64,000 bases of DNA, taken from Chitinophagales bacterium. GTDB lineage: Bacteria; Bacteroidota; Bacteroidia; Chitinophagales; UBA10324. Location of the stretch: positions 199,530 through 263,529 of the forward strand of contig JACDDS010000002.1 of NCBI GenBank assembly GCA_013816805.1, written 5' to 3'. Below are positions 1-9,225 of the stretch, piece by piece. The first letter of the stretch is position 1, and each line of letters starts with the position of its first letter. The notes below the pieces were generated by a model. The model saw nothing but the letters and a program-made list of their open reading frames with translations. It did not search any database and had not been told where the DNA came from. The position numbers and the translations under genes were made by a program.

Positions 1-344
1 ATGTTTATGGTGATATAGGCATCTTCCCAGTAGGCCGTTACATCGTCATTTACAGTGAGTATTTGCCGATTAAAAATTTCGAGGGGGCCCTCAAAGGTTC
101 CGGTCCAGGTATATTCGCCTTCCCCTGCGAATAATTCTGCATTGCGCAAAACCTGACCTCCATATAACCTGGATGCCGAAAAATAATCATAAGCACCTAC
201 CAGCACCTGCTTTACGCTTGCATCACTGGTTAAGGCTGATTCATTGCTGATATTCTGTGCGGGTTGAAGGTCAAGCTTTTTAGTGCAGGCGTTAAGCAGT
301 AAAAGCCCTAAAATGAAACAACTGATGTTTATTTTCTTTTCCAT
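1..344 (-). CDS. SusD/RagB-type nutrient-binding lipoprotein, partial
   Basis: Reading the minus strand from an ATG at 344 gives an open frame to the window edge, so only the first ~114 residues are present. It begins with a short hydrophobic signal (FILGLLLL) ending in a lipobox NAC, so Cys-20 is the likely lipidated residue. This is followed by KKLDLQPAQ and a segment typical of SusD N-termini (SVKQVLVGAYDYF). SusD proteins are surface lipoproteins that cap a SusC pore and capture glycans or peptides. The SusC-type receptor lies 32 bp upstream on the same strand, the standard SusC-then-SusD order. The substrate cannot be told from this fragment. Confidence 0.85.
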   Translation of the reverse strand, partial: MEKKINISCFILGLLLLNACTKKLDLQPAQNISNESALTSDASVKQVLVGAYDYFSASRLYGGQVLRNAELFAGEGEYTWTGTFEGPLEIFNRQILTVNDDVTAYWEDAYITIN

Positions 345-376
345 AAAATTTGTTGTTTTTATAAGGTTGGTAATGA

Positions 377-3300
377 CTAAAATCCAAGACTGATTCCGAA
401 CACTATCGTTTTCGGTTGTGGTGCACTATAAAAATCTATTCCCACATTTATGTTGTCAGCAAAGAAGTCCGTACTTACTTCAGGATCCCATCCATCATAG
501 TTGGTGATTGTAAAAAGGTTATAAGCAGATGCATATACCCTTAATTGACTGATTTTAATTTTCTGCAGAATTTTTACCGGGATATTATATCCAAGCGTAA
601 TGGTTTTAACACGAAGATAGGATCCGCTGGTAACGTAACGGCTGGACCGGAATTGATCTCCATTATCAAAGCCATAACGAGATTCAGGTACATCGGTTAT
701 ATCTCCCGGATTCTTCCAGGAGTTGAGTGCTTTTACTATTTGGTTATCCCAAAATCCGCCATTGGAGTTCATCCAATGATCACCATTAAGGTTAATATCA
801 TTGCCATATACACTTTGGAGTGAAATATCCAGTGAAAAATTTTTAAAGGAAAAACTGTTGGTGAATCCGGCTATAAATTTTGGATTCGGGTTTCCAATTA
901 CTACAAAATTTGCGAGATTAAAATCGTTGGTGGTTGCGCGGTCATCTTCCGGCCCATTCACATAAAACAATGCATCACCATTTGCAGGGTCCACTCCTGC
1001 ATATTCAGGACCATAAAAGACACCTAATGGCTCACCTACCTTCACTACATTCAATCCCGAAGCTCCTGCATCGTCAATCAAACTCTGACCCTGTTCTAAT
1101 GCAACCACTTTGTTTTTATTAGCAGCAAAATTTAAGCTGGCATTCCATTTGAAATTTTTCACAAGAATATCACCATTTACTTCGAATTCAAAACCCTTGT
1201 TTTGCATCTTTCCTACATTTCTTGTTTGTGTAAGAAAACCTGTGGTAGAAGGTATAGGAACATCCAGCAATAGATCCGAAGTATTTTTGATGTAGTAATC
1301 CACTACTCCGTTAATCCTATCATTTAAAATTCCAAAATCAAGCCCGCCGTCAAACTGTGCCGTCTTTTCCCAGGTAAGATCGGGGTTAGCTAATGTGGAA
1401 GGGTACAATCCTGCGCTTGCATTATAGGTAGATACTCCATACAAGCCAAGAAAGTTGAAGTTGCCTATTTCCGCATTGCCTGTAACCCCATAGCTGGCGC
1501 GTAATTTCAGAAAGCTCAGTATGGGATTGTTTGCCAAAAACGACTCTTTACTGATTATCCATCCTATAGAGCCTGAAGGAAATAATCCGTAACGGTGGTC
1601 CTGTCCAAAACGGGACGAGCCATCAATGCGTGCAGTTAAAGAAAGCAGGTATTTTTCCTCATAATTATAATTAGCACGTGCGAAATAAGACAGGAACCGA
1701 TATTGCTCCAGGTTGCTTGTTCCATAGACAATTTCTGAAACGCTGGCGAGGGTCTTTAATTGATCATTCGGAAAACCCTGACCGTCCAGCTCACTATACA
1801 AATTAACAAAAGGCTGGTATTCAAAACCTACTGTGGCATCCACATTATGGCGTTCCTGAAATTCATGGTTGTACTTCAGCAACAGCTTTGTATCGTAATT
1901 TTCTACGCGGGCATTATAGACTTCGCCGTAACCGCCAATGCCAAAACCTGTATTCGATTTACTGCCGGAAAAACGGTCCTGTGCAAGGTTCGTAATATCG
2001 CCGCCTGCTTCACCACGTAGAGTAAAATCGCGAATAGGAGTAACTTCAGCAAACACATTACCAATAGTGCGAAAAGTGTAAATATGTGCTGTAGTATATT
2101 TTGCTTCTATAAGCGGATTGGAATAGGTGGTAACTGGCTCAACGGAGTACTCTCCATTTAAATCCCTAAGGGGGCTAATGGGTGAGGCAGCCACTATTTG
2201 TACCGGGTTCGAAAAATAATCGTCATTCGGAATATCATGGTTTACGCTACGACTAAAATTCAGGGAAATACCATATTTAAATTTTTCACTGATTTTACTG
2301 TCGAGGTTTATAATACCGTTTGCACGGCTCATTGAATTATTTATAAGGATGCCATCCTGCTGAGAGTAGCCGGTACCTACCAGATACTGAAGCTTATCGG
2401 TGCCTCCTGATATGGTAAGGTTTGCAGAGGTGGACATTGCTTTTTGAAAAGCATATGATTGCCAATCCGTATTAACTTCATTTTTAGTCCAGTCTGCCCA
2501 GCCTGAGAGCTGGGTGAACTGATCATGAACAGTAGTAGTGTAGTGATCTATTGCTTCCTGTTCAGAACCATAGTTACCTCTGCCGGTCAGGTAAGCATAT
2601 TTACCACCACGAACGGCTGCATCTTCAAAGAAACTTATATACTGCTGGGAATTTAAAAACTCACGCAAGTGGGTAGGCTTGCTCCATCCGGTTTGAAGAT
2701 CGAAATTAATTTTTGGCTTGCCTTCTTTTCCCCTCTTGGTAGTTATCAAGACTACACCATTTGCACCCCGTGAACCATAGATGGCAGAGGCGGAAGCGTC
2801 TTTAAGAACACTTACAGAAGCGATCTCATTGAAATTAATATCATTAAGCGGGTTGAGATTAAGATTTACCTGATCGTTCACCGGAGCTGTATTGATTGGT
2901 ACACCATCCACCACATATAAAGGTTCATTACCTGCCTTTATGGAAGTGGAGCCTCTTACTCTTACACGGATCGCACTTCCCACCTTACCATTATTAGTTT
3001 CTACAAATACACCTGCAGCTTTGCCCTGCAAGGTTTGCTCTACAGAGGTAACTGGCGTATTTTCTATCTGATCAGAACCTACAACCGTTATACTTCCGGT
3101 AACCTGCGATTTAATCTGCGTACCATAACCTACTACCAAAACTTCATCGAGCACCTGCTGACCCTGATCCATTCCCACATCAAATATTGATTGATCAGTC
3201 ACCTCTGAAGTGAACGCTTTGTATCCTATATAGGAAAATACCAATGTTCCTCCCGCCTCCGGAATTGCAAGCGTGTATTGACCCTGTTCATCCGTGGTGG

Positions 3301-3451
3301 AGGCTGTTTGTGTCCCTTTTAAAATTACGGTAACTCCAATTAATCTATCATGGCTATTCTTATCAGTAACTGTTCCGGAAATAATTCTGCTTTGGGCAAA
3401 AAGGTTTATACAAAAAAGCATTACGCTTGGAAGGAGTATAACTTTTTTCAT
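377..3451 (-). CDS. SusC/RagA-family TonB-linked outer membrane receptor
   Basis: A TonB-dependent outer-membrane importer of about 1,024 residues, full length for the SusC family. I prefer the internal ATG at 3451 (MKKVILLP), which places a clean signal peptide ending FAQS at the N-terminus; an in-frame ATG at 3472 adds seven non-signal residues. After the signal comes a carboxypeptidase-regulatory-like domain (ISGTVTDKNS, then YIGYK), then the plug with the typical DEVLVVGYGTQ stretch and VYVVDGVPI-like segment, then a long beta-barrel ending in Phe (GISLGF). It lies directly upstream of a SusD-like gene, so the two should form an energised uptake complex. No anti-sigma or sigma gene is adjacent, so induction is not evident. 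Confidence 0.93.
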   Translation of the reverse strand: MKKVILLPSVMLFCINLFAQSRIISGTVTDKNSHDRLIGVTVILKGTQTASTTDEQGQYTLAIPEAGGTLVFSYIGYKAFTSEVTDQSIFDVGMDQGQQVLDEVLVVGYGTQIKSQVTGSITVVGSDQIENTPVTSVEQTLQGKAAGVFVETNNGKVGSAIRVRVRGSTSIKAGNEPLYVVDGVPINTAPVNDQVNLNLNPLNDINFNEIASVSVLKDASASAIYGSRGANGVVLITTKRGKEGKPKINFDLQTGWSKPTHLREFLNSQQYISFFEDAAVRGGKYAYLTGRGNYGSEQEAIDHYTTTVHDQFTQLSGWADWTKNEVNTDWQSYAFQKAMSTSANLTISGGTDKLQYLVGTGYSQQDGILINNSMSRANGIINLDSKISEKFKYGISLNFSRSVNHDIPNDDYFSNPVQIVAASPISPLRDLNGEYSVEPVTTYSNPLIEAKYTTAHIYTFRTIGNVFAEVTPIRDFTLRGEAGGDITNLAQDRFSGSKSNTGFGIGGYGEVYNARVENYDTKLLLKYNHEFQERHNVDATVGFEYQPFVNLYSELDGQGFPNDQLKTLASVSEIVYGTSNLEQYRFLSYFARANYNYEEKYLLSLTARIDGSSRFGQDHRYGLFPSGSIGWIISKESFLANNPILSFLKLRASYGVTGNAEIGNFNFLGLYGVSTYNASAGLYPSTLANPDLTWEKTAQFDGGLDFGILNDRINGVVDYYIKNTSDLLLDVPIPSTTGFLTQTRNVGKMQNKGFEFEVNGDILVKNFKWNASLNFAANKNKVVALEQGQSLIDDAGASGLNVVKVGEPLGVFYGPEYAGVDPANGDALFYVNGPEDDRATTNDFNLANFVVIGNPNPKFIAGFTNSFSFKNFSLDISLQSVYGNDINLNGDHWMNSNGGFWDNQIVKALNSWKNPGDITDVPESRYGFDNGDQFRSSRYVTSGSYLRVKTITLGYNIPVKILQKIKISQLRVYASAYNLFTITNYDGWDPEVSTDFFADNINVGIDFYSAPQPKTIVFGISLGF

Positions 3452-3518
3452 CTCAGGGGTTTGGTTTATCATAAAAATAAGGAAAAGGAACGAAAGAATA
3501 ATTCAGAATAATATTTTA

Positions 3519-3543
3519 AATAGCAATAGTTACTCTTGCTATT
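3519..3543. repeat. short inverted repeat upstream of the SusC gene
   Basis: Two 8-nt arms, AATAGCAA and TTGCTATT, are separated by 9 nt. They sit in the gap between the PAP2 phosphatase stop and the SusC start. The element could be a weak terminator for the upstream gene or an operator for the SusC/SusD pair. No strong U-tract is present, so neither role is established. Confidence 0.3.
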
Positions 3544-3602
3544 ATGGCTACAATAAATAAATGTGGTGAGAAAACTTAATAGTATAAAGAAAGAAGGGTA
3601 AC

Positions 3603-4463
3603 TCAGAATGTGTATACCAGGCTTACACCCTTTTCATCTCCGATAATAGGTGATAAAACAATTCGCTCATTACTTACTTTATGAAGTGTTGGAACAAGCA
3701 AACCTACAGTGCTGCCTACAATATAACCTGTAATTACATCACTGGGAAAATGCTTGCCTGCCTTGTAGCGGGCCACAGCAACAAAAAGGGGAACACTTGC
3801 CGCGGCGGTCCATACCAAGGGAACCAGCTTGGAAAATGGCCGGAAATCTGTAAACACCTTCGCCCCAAAGAAAGTGGCAGCTGCGGCACTGGTAACGTGA
3901 CCGCTGAAAAAAGAATTCTGAACGTTTTTGCCCTTTTTACCTAACCGGACCGTATCAGAAAAATCGGGGTTGTATGTAAGCGGACGGCGACGGGTGATAG
4001 AGCCCGCGGCAATAGAATAGAGACCGGTACTTATGGAAAGTGTTTCAAAATACATGGCGATAATGGTTTCTGCATGGCCCTTAACCCTCAGATCGATAAA
4101 CGAGGTAAAAGGAAGCGCCATTGCAGTGTACAATAAAACATTGCTTGCAGCTAAAAAAGTTTTATTATCCTGATGGGTGGCTCTTACATCAAAGGAAGGT
4201 ATTCTCTTAAATGCCTCTGGATCGTTCAAATCTGCTTTTGTAAGATGTGTTTTTGTGTTACCTATAAGATTGCCTGCAATGATCAGCGTTATGCCAGCAG
4301 CGGTAGTTAATCCATCTTTTACCGGATCAAGGTGATACAGGTTCGGAATAGATACCCTGTAATTTTTAATTGGTACCTGAATTTGCTGAGCAAATGAAAC
4401 ATTAAAACCCGTCAATTGCAGGCCAAGACAAAAAGCAATTGCAGTCTTATAATATGAGTGCAC
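3603..4463 (-). CDS. PAP2-superfamily phosphatase, exported
   Basis: A 286-residue protein with an N-terminal signal ending VSFAQQ and a type-2 phosphatidic acid phosphatase core. The three conserved motifs are visible: RRRP near residues 158-161, FSGHVTS at 186-192, and R232 with H238 and D242 in RYKAGKHFPSD. The family dephosphorylates lipid phosphates such as phosphatidic acid or undecaprenyl pyrophosphate, with the active site on the outer face of the membrane. Several hydrophobic stretches surround the motifs. The start is a GTG at 4463; no ATG gives the signal peptide. The gene lies upstream of the SusC/SusD pair on the same strand with a 130-bp gap, so shared transcription is uncertain. 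Confidence 0.88.
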   Translation of the reverse strand: MHSYYKTAIAFCLGLQLTGFNVSFAQQIQVPIKNYRVSIPNLYHLDPVKDGLTTAAGITLIIAGNLIGNTKTHLTKADLNDPEAFKRIPSFDVRATHQDNKTFLAASNVLLYTAMALPFTSFIDLRVKGHAETIIAMYFETLSISTGLYSIAAGSITRRRPLTYNPDFSDTVRLGKKGKNVQNSFFSGHVTSAAAATFFGAKVFTDFRPFSKLVPLVWTAAASVPLFVAVARYKAGKHFPSDVITGYIVGSTVGLLVPTLHKVSNERIVLSPIIGDEKGVSLVYTF

Positions 4464-4566
4464 GACTATAAAATTTATTGATGAATATGTGCAATTTAAC
4501 CATTTCGTAACACCATCAAAAAAATTTAGTTACTGATATTGAGTTAGATTAAAATCCGGAACTGCT

Positions 4567-5268
4567 TTATTTTATTTTAATTTTCTTACCTTCTTTAATA
4601 TGCATTCTTAAATCCTGCAATGGCCGATCATTTCCATCTGTTTTAATACCAGCAATACTATCAAGTACATTCCATCCTTCGTAGAGTTCTCCAAAGACCG
4701 TATAATTCTGATCCAGACGCGGAGTACCGCCTGAAGTTTTATATGTTTCTGTTTGTTCTGCCGTATACTTAATGCCATTATGCTGCTCAATCGCTTCCAG
4801 TTCCTCATCTGTTATCTTTTTTCCCTGCACAATATAAAACTGGCACCCGCTTGATGCCTTTTGTGGATTCTCATCACGTGCCATTGCAATCACTCCTTTC
4901 TTATGGATAATTGCAGGATTAAATTCCGCGGGCACAGTATATTCCAAATCACCATTCCCAAGCATCATTCCGGAAGGAGCATGCTTTGAATCCGGGTCTC
5001 CGCCCTGGATCATAAAATCTTTGATTACACGGTGAAAAAGCGTGCTGTCGTAAAAGTGCTGATTTACCAGCTTTAGAAAGTTATCACGGGTTTTTGGAGT
5101 TTCATTATACAGCATCACTTTCATTATTCCGAAATCGGTTTTAATCTCAACAGTATATCGCTTTTCCTTGGGCTTAAAAGAAAGAAATAAAAGTGCAGGA
5201 AGAAGGAGTAAAATTTTTGTTTGAACGGGAAATTTTTCAGGTAAAAGATACATTTTAAATTTTTTCAT
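4567..5268 (-). CDS. cyclophilin-type peptidyl-prolyl cis-trans isomerase
   Basis: A 233-residue protein with a hydrophobic N-terminal segment (ILLLLPALLFLSF), so it is probably exported or membrane-anchored. The cyclophilin domain follows: FHRVIKDFMIQGGDP contains the catalytic arginine, SGCQFYIV the central strand, and FGELYEGWNVLD the C-terminal signature. It should catalyse proline isomerisation during folding of periplasmic proteins. An insertion rich in Glu and Thr (KITDEELEAIEQHNG) lies between the QFYIV and FGEL motifs, as in many Bacteroidota cyclophilins. It is transcribed in the same direction as the PAP2 gene but separated by about 100 bp, so it may have its own promoter. Confidence 0.93.
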   Translation of the reverse strand: MKKFKMYLLPEKFPVQTKILLLLPALLFLSFKPKEKRYTVEIKTDFGIMKVMLYNETPKTRDNFLKLVNQHFYDSTLFHRVIKDFMIQGGDPDSKHAPSGMMLGNGDLEYTVPAEFNPAIIHKKGVIAMARDENPQKASSGCQFYIVQGKKITDEELEAIEQHNGIKYTAEQTETYKTSGGTPRLDQNYTVFGELYEGWNVLDSIAGIKTDGNDRPLQDLRMHIKEGKKIKIK

Positions 5269-5386
5269 ATTATGAATTTAGGCTGGATTATATTAACTTT
5301 AATATTAGCTGTTTATCGTTTTGTTTATGTGTATCTAAACTCAACAATACAAAATTTTTCCTGTTATCTTTCTAAAAATTATTTGG

Positions 5387-5914
5387 ATGAAAAAAAAGTT
5401 GCTGTTAAAAAAAATGGAGCAATTGGAAACGTCACGCCAAAAATTATTAGCAGAGCTTGAAAAAGAAGATAAAGGAATTTTTCATACAAAACCTGCACCT
5501 GATAAATGGTGTATTGCACAGGTTTTTTATCACCTCAACTCTTCAGAATCTATATCCATTAATTACGTTCAAAAAAAGATGTTGGGCGGTGATAGCATAA
5601 AAAAAACAGGAGTACCTGCAGCATTTAGATCCATGCTGGTAAAGACGGTACTTCGTTCAGGGTACAAGCTTAAAGCGCCAAAACTACTTGGAGATATGCC
5701 TGAAGAAGTTAATTACCATAAAATGGTTGATAGTTGGAATGAAACCCGAATCCGGTTAAGTGAGCTTATTCATTCAATGCCTGAAACTTTAATTGAGCGG
5801 GAGGTTTACTATCATCCGTTAGCCGGGAGAATGAACCTGCTGCACATGCTGGAATTTTTTAAAGATCATTTTGATCATCATTTAACACAGATCGACCGGT
5901 TAAAAAAACAGTAA
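5387..5914 (+). CDS. DinB-like four-helix metal-binding protein
   Basis: A 175-residue soluble protein of the DinB/YfiT (DUF1569-like) four-helix-bundle type. The N-terminal KPAPDKWCIAQVFYHLNSSE segment supplies the first conserved histidine. The C-terminal HFDHHLTQI supplies the other two, a typical metal triad. Members include thiol S-transferases, but most have unknown roles. The first ATG at 5387 starts MKKKLLLKKMEQ; an internal ATG at 5414 (MEQLETS) is a possible alternative. It is divergent from the cyclophilin gene and about 70 bp upstream of radC on the same strand. Function beyond family membership is not evident. Confidence 0.75.
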   Translation: MKKKLLLKKMEQLETSRQKLLAELEKEDKGIFHTKPAPDKWCIAQVFYHLNSSESISINYVQKKMLGGDSIKKTGVPAAFRSMLVKTVLRSGYKLKAPKLLGDMPEEVNYHKMVDSWNETRIRLSELIHSMPETLIEREVYYHPLAGRMNLLHMLEFFKDHFDHHLTQIDRLKKQ

Positions 5915-5981
5915 TCCTAAACCATCCTGTAACCTCTATAGGAAGTCATATTGTCGGCAGTTTAATAAATCATTTTTCACC

Positions 5982-6710
5982 ATGCAGGAATCCGAACCAG
6001 TGCCAGCGAAAAATTATCCGGAACCAACCGGCATTAAAAGCTGGGCAGAAGAAGACAGGCCCAGAGAAAAATTACTGTTAAAAGGGAAGCATACTCTGAG
6101 TGAATCTGAATTGATCGCCATTCTGGTACGAACCGGAACAAAAGAAAAAAATGCAGTCGAGGTGGCGAAGGCGCTGATGCATTCCGTTCAAAATGATTTA
6201 AACGAGCTTGCAAAACTTTCTGTAAAAGACATTTTAAATATTGGTATTGATGGTCTGGGTGAAACAAAAGCAATTACTATAGTAGCGGCTTTGGAGCTTG
6301 GACGAAGAAAGCAGTTTGCTGAAGTAAAGGAAAAGGAGAAAATAGGTTCAAGCCGCGATGCTTTCGAAATCTTATACGGTAATCTTGCCGATAAAAACCA
6401 TGAGGAATTTTGGATATTGCTATTGAACCGTGCGAATAAAGTGATGGAAAAAATTAATATCAGCACGGGCGGACTTACAGGAACAGTTGCCGATGTTAGA
6501 TTGATCTTTAACCATGCAATAAAATCGCAGGCCGTATCTATTGTTCTATGCCATAATCATCCCTCAGGAAATTTAAAGCCAAGCTCCACCGACATTGAGC
6601 TTACCAAAAAAGTAAAACAAGCAGGTACAGTGCTGGAGATTTCTATTCTCGACCACCTTATTATAGGTGATAATAAATACTACAGCTTTGCAGATGAAGG
6701 TATGTTATGA
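5982..6710 (+). CDS. radC: RadC-family JAB/MPN domain protein
   Basis: A 242-residue RadC protein. The N-terminal helix-hairpin-helix-like part (IGIDGLGETKA) precedes a JAB1/MPN metalloprotease-like domain with the JAMM ligands H191, H193 and D204 in HNHPSGNLKPSSTD. Its length matches chromosomal RadC proteins. The family was named for DNA repair, but later work did not confirm that role, and its biochemical activity remains unclear. The start ATG at 5982 gives MQESEPVPAK. It is followed by a convergent acyl-CoA dehydrogenase gene, with a palindromic repeat in between. Confidence 0.93.
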   Translation: MQESEPVPAKNYPEPTGIKSWAEEDRPREKLLLKGKHTLSESELIAILVRTGTKEKNAVEVAKALMHSVQNDLNELAKLSVKDILNIGIDGLGETKAITIVAALELGRRKQFAEVKEKEKIGSSRDAFEILYGNLADKNHEEFWILLLNRANKVMEKINISTGGLTGTVADVRLIFNHAIKSQAVSIVLCHNHPSGNLKPSSTDIELTKKVKQAGTVLEISILDHLIIGDNKYYSFADEGML

Positions 6711-6791
6711 ATTGCGAATACGGTGAGTGATTTCCAAATAGAGATGCCGGTTAAATATAATTTTTTAAAAAAAACAACATTGATGGGTAGG

Positions 6792-6812
6792 ATGCTGAAA
6801 TAAATTCAGCAT
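6792..6812. repeat. REP-like palindrome between convergent genes
   Basis: Arms ATGCTGAA and TTCAGCAT are separated by 5 nt in the intergenic space between radC and the convergent acyl-CoA dehydrogenase. I recognise CATGCTGA-type palindromes as common dispersed intergenic elements in Bacteroidota genomes. A possible relative with the CATGCTGA core lies near 18994. It may also act as a bidirectional transcription stop, though the downstream T-tract is weak. Confidence 0.5.
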
Positions 6813-6870
6813 GACGATAGAACACCAGTTGCCATGTATTTACTTTCCTCTATCGACGTACATATCCAAA

Positions 6871-8025
6871 CTATTTTAGAATGGACCGCGATATCACAAT
6901 GCGCTGCACTTCGCTCGTACCCTCATATATTTGAGTGATCTTGGCATCGCGCATTAATCGCTCCACATGATAATCTTTCACATATCCATAACCTCCATGG
7001 ATCTGCACCGCTTCCACCGTAGTTTTCATGGCAACTTCAGACGCAAAAACCTTTGCTATAGAGCCGCTTAAAGCATAATCCAGATGCTGATCTTTTTCCC
7101 AGGCGGCTTTCCATACCAGCAAACGCGCTGCTTCTATCTCGGTTGCCATATCAGCCAGCTTAAACTGAATTGCCTGGTGATTTGAAATCTCCTTACCAAA
7201 TGCTTTACGTTCTTTGGAATAGGCAAGCGCTAATTCAAAAGCGCCTGAAGCAATTCCTAAAGCCTGCGATGCAATACCAATTCTTCCTCCTGCTAATGTC
7301 TTCATCGCAAACTTAAAACCGAATCCATCCTCTCCAATCCTGTTCTCTTTAGGTACCTTCACATCCTGAAACATGATACTGTGAGTATCACTTCCCCGAA
7401 TGCCAAGCTTATTTTCTTTAGCCCCCACTGATACTCCTCCCCAGTTTTTTTCTACAATAAAAGCATTGATGCCACGGCTTCCTTTGGCCACATCTGTCTG
7501 CGCCATCACCAGGTATACAGAAGCGGTGTTGCCATTAGTGATCCAATTTTTTGTTCCGTTCATCAGATAATAATCACCCTTGTCAATTGCTGTCGTTCGC
7601 TGAGAAGTAGCATCGCTTCCTGCCTCGGGCTCTGATAAGCAAAATGCACCTATATACAGGTTTCCATCCTGCATGCCTTTGGCAAGGGGAATAAGATATT
7701 TTTGTTTTTGCTCTTCACTACCGTAAGCCTCAAGGCCCCAGCATACCAGGGAATTATTAACGGACATGCAAACAGATGAAGAGGCGTCTACTTTAGAAAC
7801 TTCCTCCATTGCCAGAACATAAGATAATGTATCCAAACCGCTGCCCCCGTATTCAACGGGAACCATCATTCCGAGAAATCCTAATTCAGCAAGCTTTTTC
7901 ATCTGCTCTTTCGGAAACTTCTGCTGATCATCACGCTCGATCACACCTGGCATTAATTCATTCCGGGTGAAGTCGCGGGCGGCTTTTTGAATCATCAGGT
8001 GCTCTTCCGTCAGTTGAAAATTCAT
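6871..8025 (-). CDS. acyl-CoA dehydrogenase
   Basis: A 384-residue FAD-dependent acyl-CoA dehydrogenase, the usual length for short- or medium-chain enzymes, performing the first oxidation of beta-oxidation or of branched-chain acyl-CoA breakdown. Motifs include the FAD/substrate signature SEPEAGSDATS, the NWITNG loop and the C-terminal QIYEGTSEVQR, which carries the catalytic glutamate. The start at 8025 (MNFQLTEEHL) fits the family. An upstream in-frame ATG at 8142 would add 39 residues unlike the family and is not preferred. It is convergent with radC and divergent from the downstream phospholipase/nuclease-like gene. Butyryl-CoA or isovaleryl-CoA are likely substrates, by family only. Confidence 0.93.
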   Translation of the reverse strand: MNFQLTEEHLMIQKAARDFTRNELMPGVIERDDQQKFPKEQMKKLAELGFLGMMVPVEYGGSGLDTLSYVLAMEEVSKVDASSSVCMSVNNSLVCWGLEAYGSEEQKQKYLIPLAKGMQDGNLYIGAFCLSEPEAGSDATSQRTTAIDKGDYYLMNGTKNWITNGNTASVYLVMAQTDVAKGSRGINAFIVEKNWGGVSVGAKENKLGIRGSDTHSIMFQDVKVPKENRIGEDGFGFKFAMKTLAGGRIGIASQALGIASGAFELALAYSKERKAFGKEISNHQAIQFKLADMATEIEAARLLVWKAAWEKDQHLDYALSGSIAKVFASEVAMKTTVEAVQIHGGYGYVKDYHVERLMRDAKITQIYEGTSEVQRIVISRSILK

Positions 8026-8219
8026 CTCATTTATTTTGATCGGGATAAAAATAGAAATCTTTAATGGTTTAGAATCAGTTTTCGCAGAGATCGATAGAAT
8101 ACAATATTGCAATATTATTCCGCCAAGAACAGAGCCATGCATTAAAATATCTTCACAGCCGTATAAATATTTTAAAATGCAAAATGCTTTAATTAATTTT
8201 TGCTTTTAATTTCATTACG

Positions 8220-9197
8220 TTGAAAAAGAAAATCCTGTTGTCTTTTATTGTTATCCCATTTCTTGTGGGGATAACCACCATCGTTTACAGCTGGGGTTTT
8301 TGGGCACATCAGCGTATTAATCATATTGCGGTGTTTACACTCCCACCCCAGATGGTTTCTCTTTACAAAGCAAATATTGAATACATCACCGCACATGCTG
8401 TAGATCCGGATAAAAGAAGATACATCAATCCTGCTGAAGCTCCCCATCATTATATTGACATCGATCATTACGGAAAATATCCCTATCCAGATTTGCCGAG
8501 AAGATGGGATGAAGCAGTTGCTAAATATGGGGAAGATTCTCTGAATGCCTATGGAATAGTGCCATGGTATATACAGCTGATGCTTTACCGGCTTACGGAT
8601 GCCTTTCGGGAGAAAGATAAGAACAGGATTCTAAAATTGTCAGCCGAGATCGGACATTATATCGCCGATTCAAATGTTCCGCTTCACTGCACAGAAAATT
8701 ATGATGGGCAGATGACTAATCAAAAGGGAATACATGGTTTCTGGGAATCACGGGTACCTGAATTATTCGGTGATAATTACGATTATTTTGTGGGCAAGGC
8801 CACCTATATTACCAATACTACAGACTATGCCTGGCAAATGATACTTAAAAGTGCATCAGAAGTTGACTCCGTGTTAAGCATGGAAAGAACCCTCAGCAAT
8901 ACTTTTCCTGCAGACCAAAAATATTCCTTTACGCAGCGCGGCGAGCTTACCATGCGTGGCTATTCACGGGAATACGCAGCAGCCTATCAGAAAATGCTCA
9001 ACAATATGGAAGAGAGAAAAATGAGAGATGCCATTATTGCCGTGGGAAGTTTTTGGTTTACAGCGTGGGTAAATGCGGGGAAACCTGATCTGGGTAATTT
9101 AAAAGATCTCCCGCCCACTCCCCAGGAGCAACAGGAATTGGAAGCAATGGACAAGGCATGGCGTGATGGCAAAATCTATGGAAGACCTGAACAATAG
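8220..9197 (+). CDS. exported zinc-dependent phospholipase C / S1-P1 nuclease-like protein
   Basis: A 325-residue protein with a signal peptide (ILLSFIVIPFLVGITTIVYS) followed at once by WGFWAHQRINHIAV. A tryptophan immediately after the cleavage site and a following histidine are zinc ligands in the zinc phospholipase C / S1-P1 nuclease fold. Further likely ligands are in APHHYIDIDHYG, EIGHYIADSNVPLH and GIHGFWESRVPE. The predicted role is hydrolysis of phospholipids or nucleic acids outside the cytoplasm. The start codon is TTG at 8220; no upstream ATG gives this signal. Which substrate class it uses cannot be decided from sequence alone. Confidence 0.8.
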   Translation: MKKKILLSFIVIPFLVGITTIVYSWGFWAHQRINHIAVFTLPPQMVSLYKANIEYITAHAVDPDKRRYINPAEAPHHYIDIDHYGKYPYPDLPRRWDEAVAKYGEDSLNAYGIVPWYIQLMLYRLTDAFREKDKNRILKLSAEIGHYIADSNVPLHCTENYDGQMTNQKGIHGFWESRVPELFGDNYDYFVGKATYITNTTDYAWQMILKSASEVDSVLSMERTLSNTFPADQKYSFTQRGELTMRGYSREYAAAYQKMLNNMEERKMRDAIIAVGSFWFTAWVNAGKPDLGNLKDLPPTPQEQQELEAMDKAWRDGKIYGRPEQ

Positions 9198-9225
9198 TCA
9201 GCTCTAAATATCAAGAAAGCATTCT

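Noticed and set aside
545-2020. Open frames opposite the SusC gene
   Set aside because: They are antisense to an unmistakable coding sequence and show no family features.
5272-5460. Small hydrophobic open frame before the DinB-like gene
   Set aside because: It overlaps the DinB start in another frame, has no family pattern and begins within the divergent promoter region.
8026-8142. N-terminal extension of the acyl-CoA dehydrogenase
   Set aside because: The extra 39 residues are unlike the family, and the ATG at 8025 gives the conserved N-terminus.
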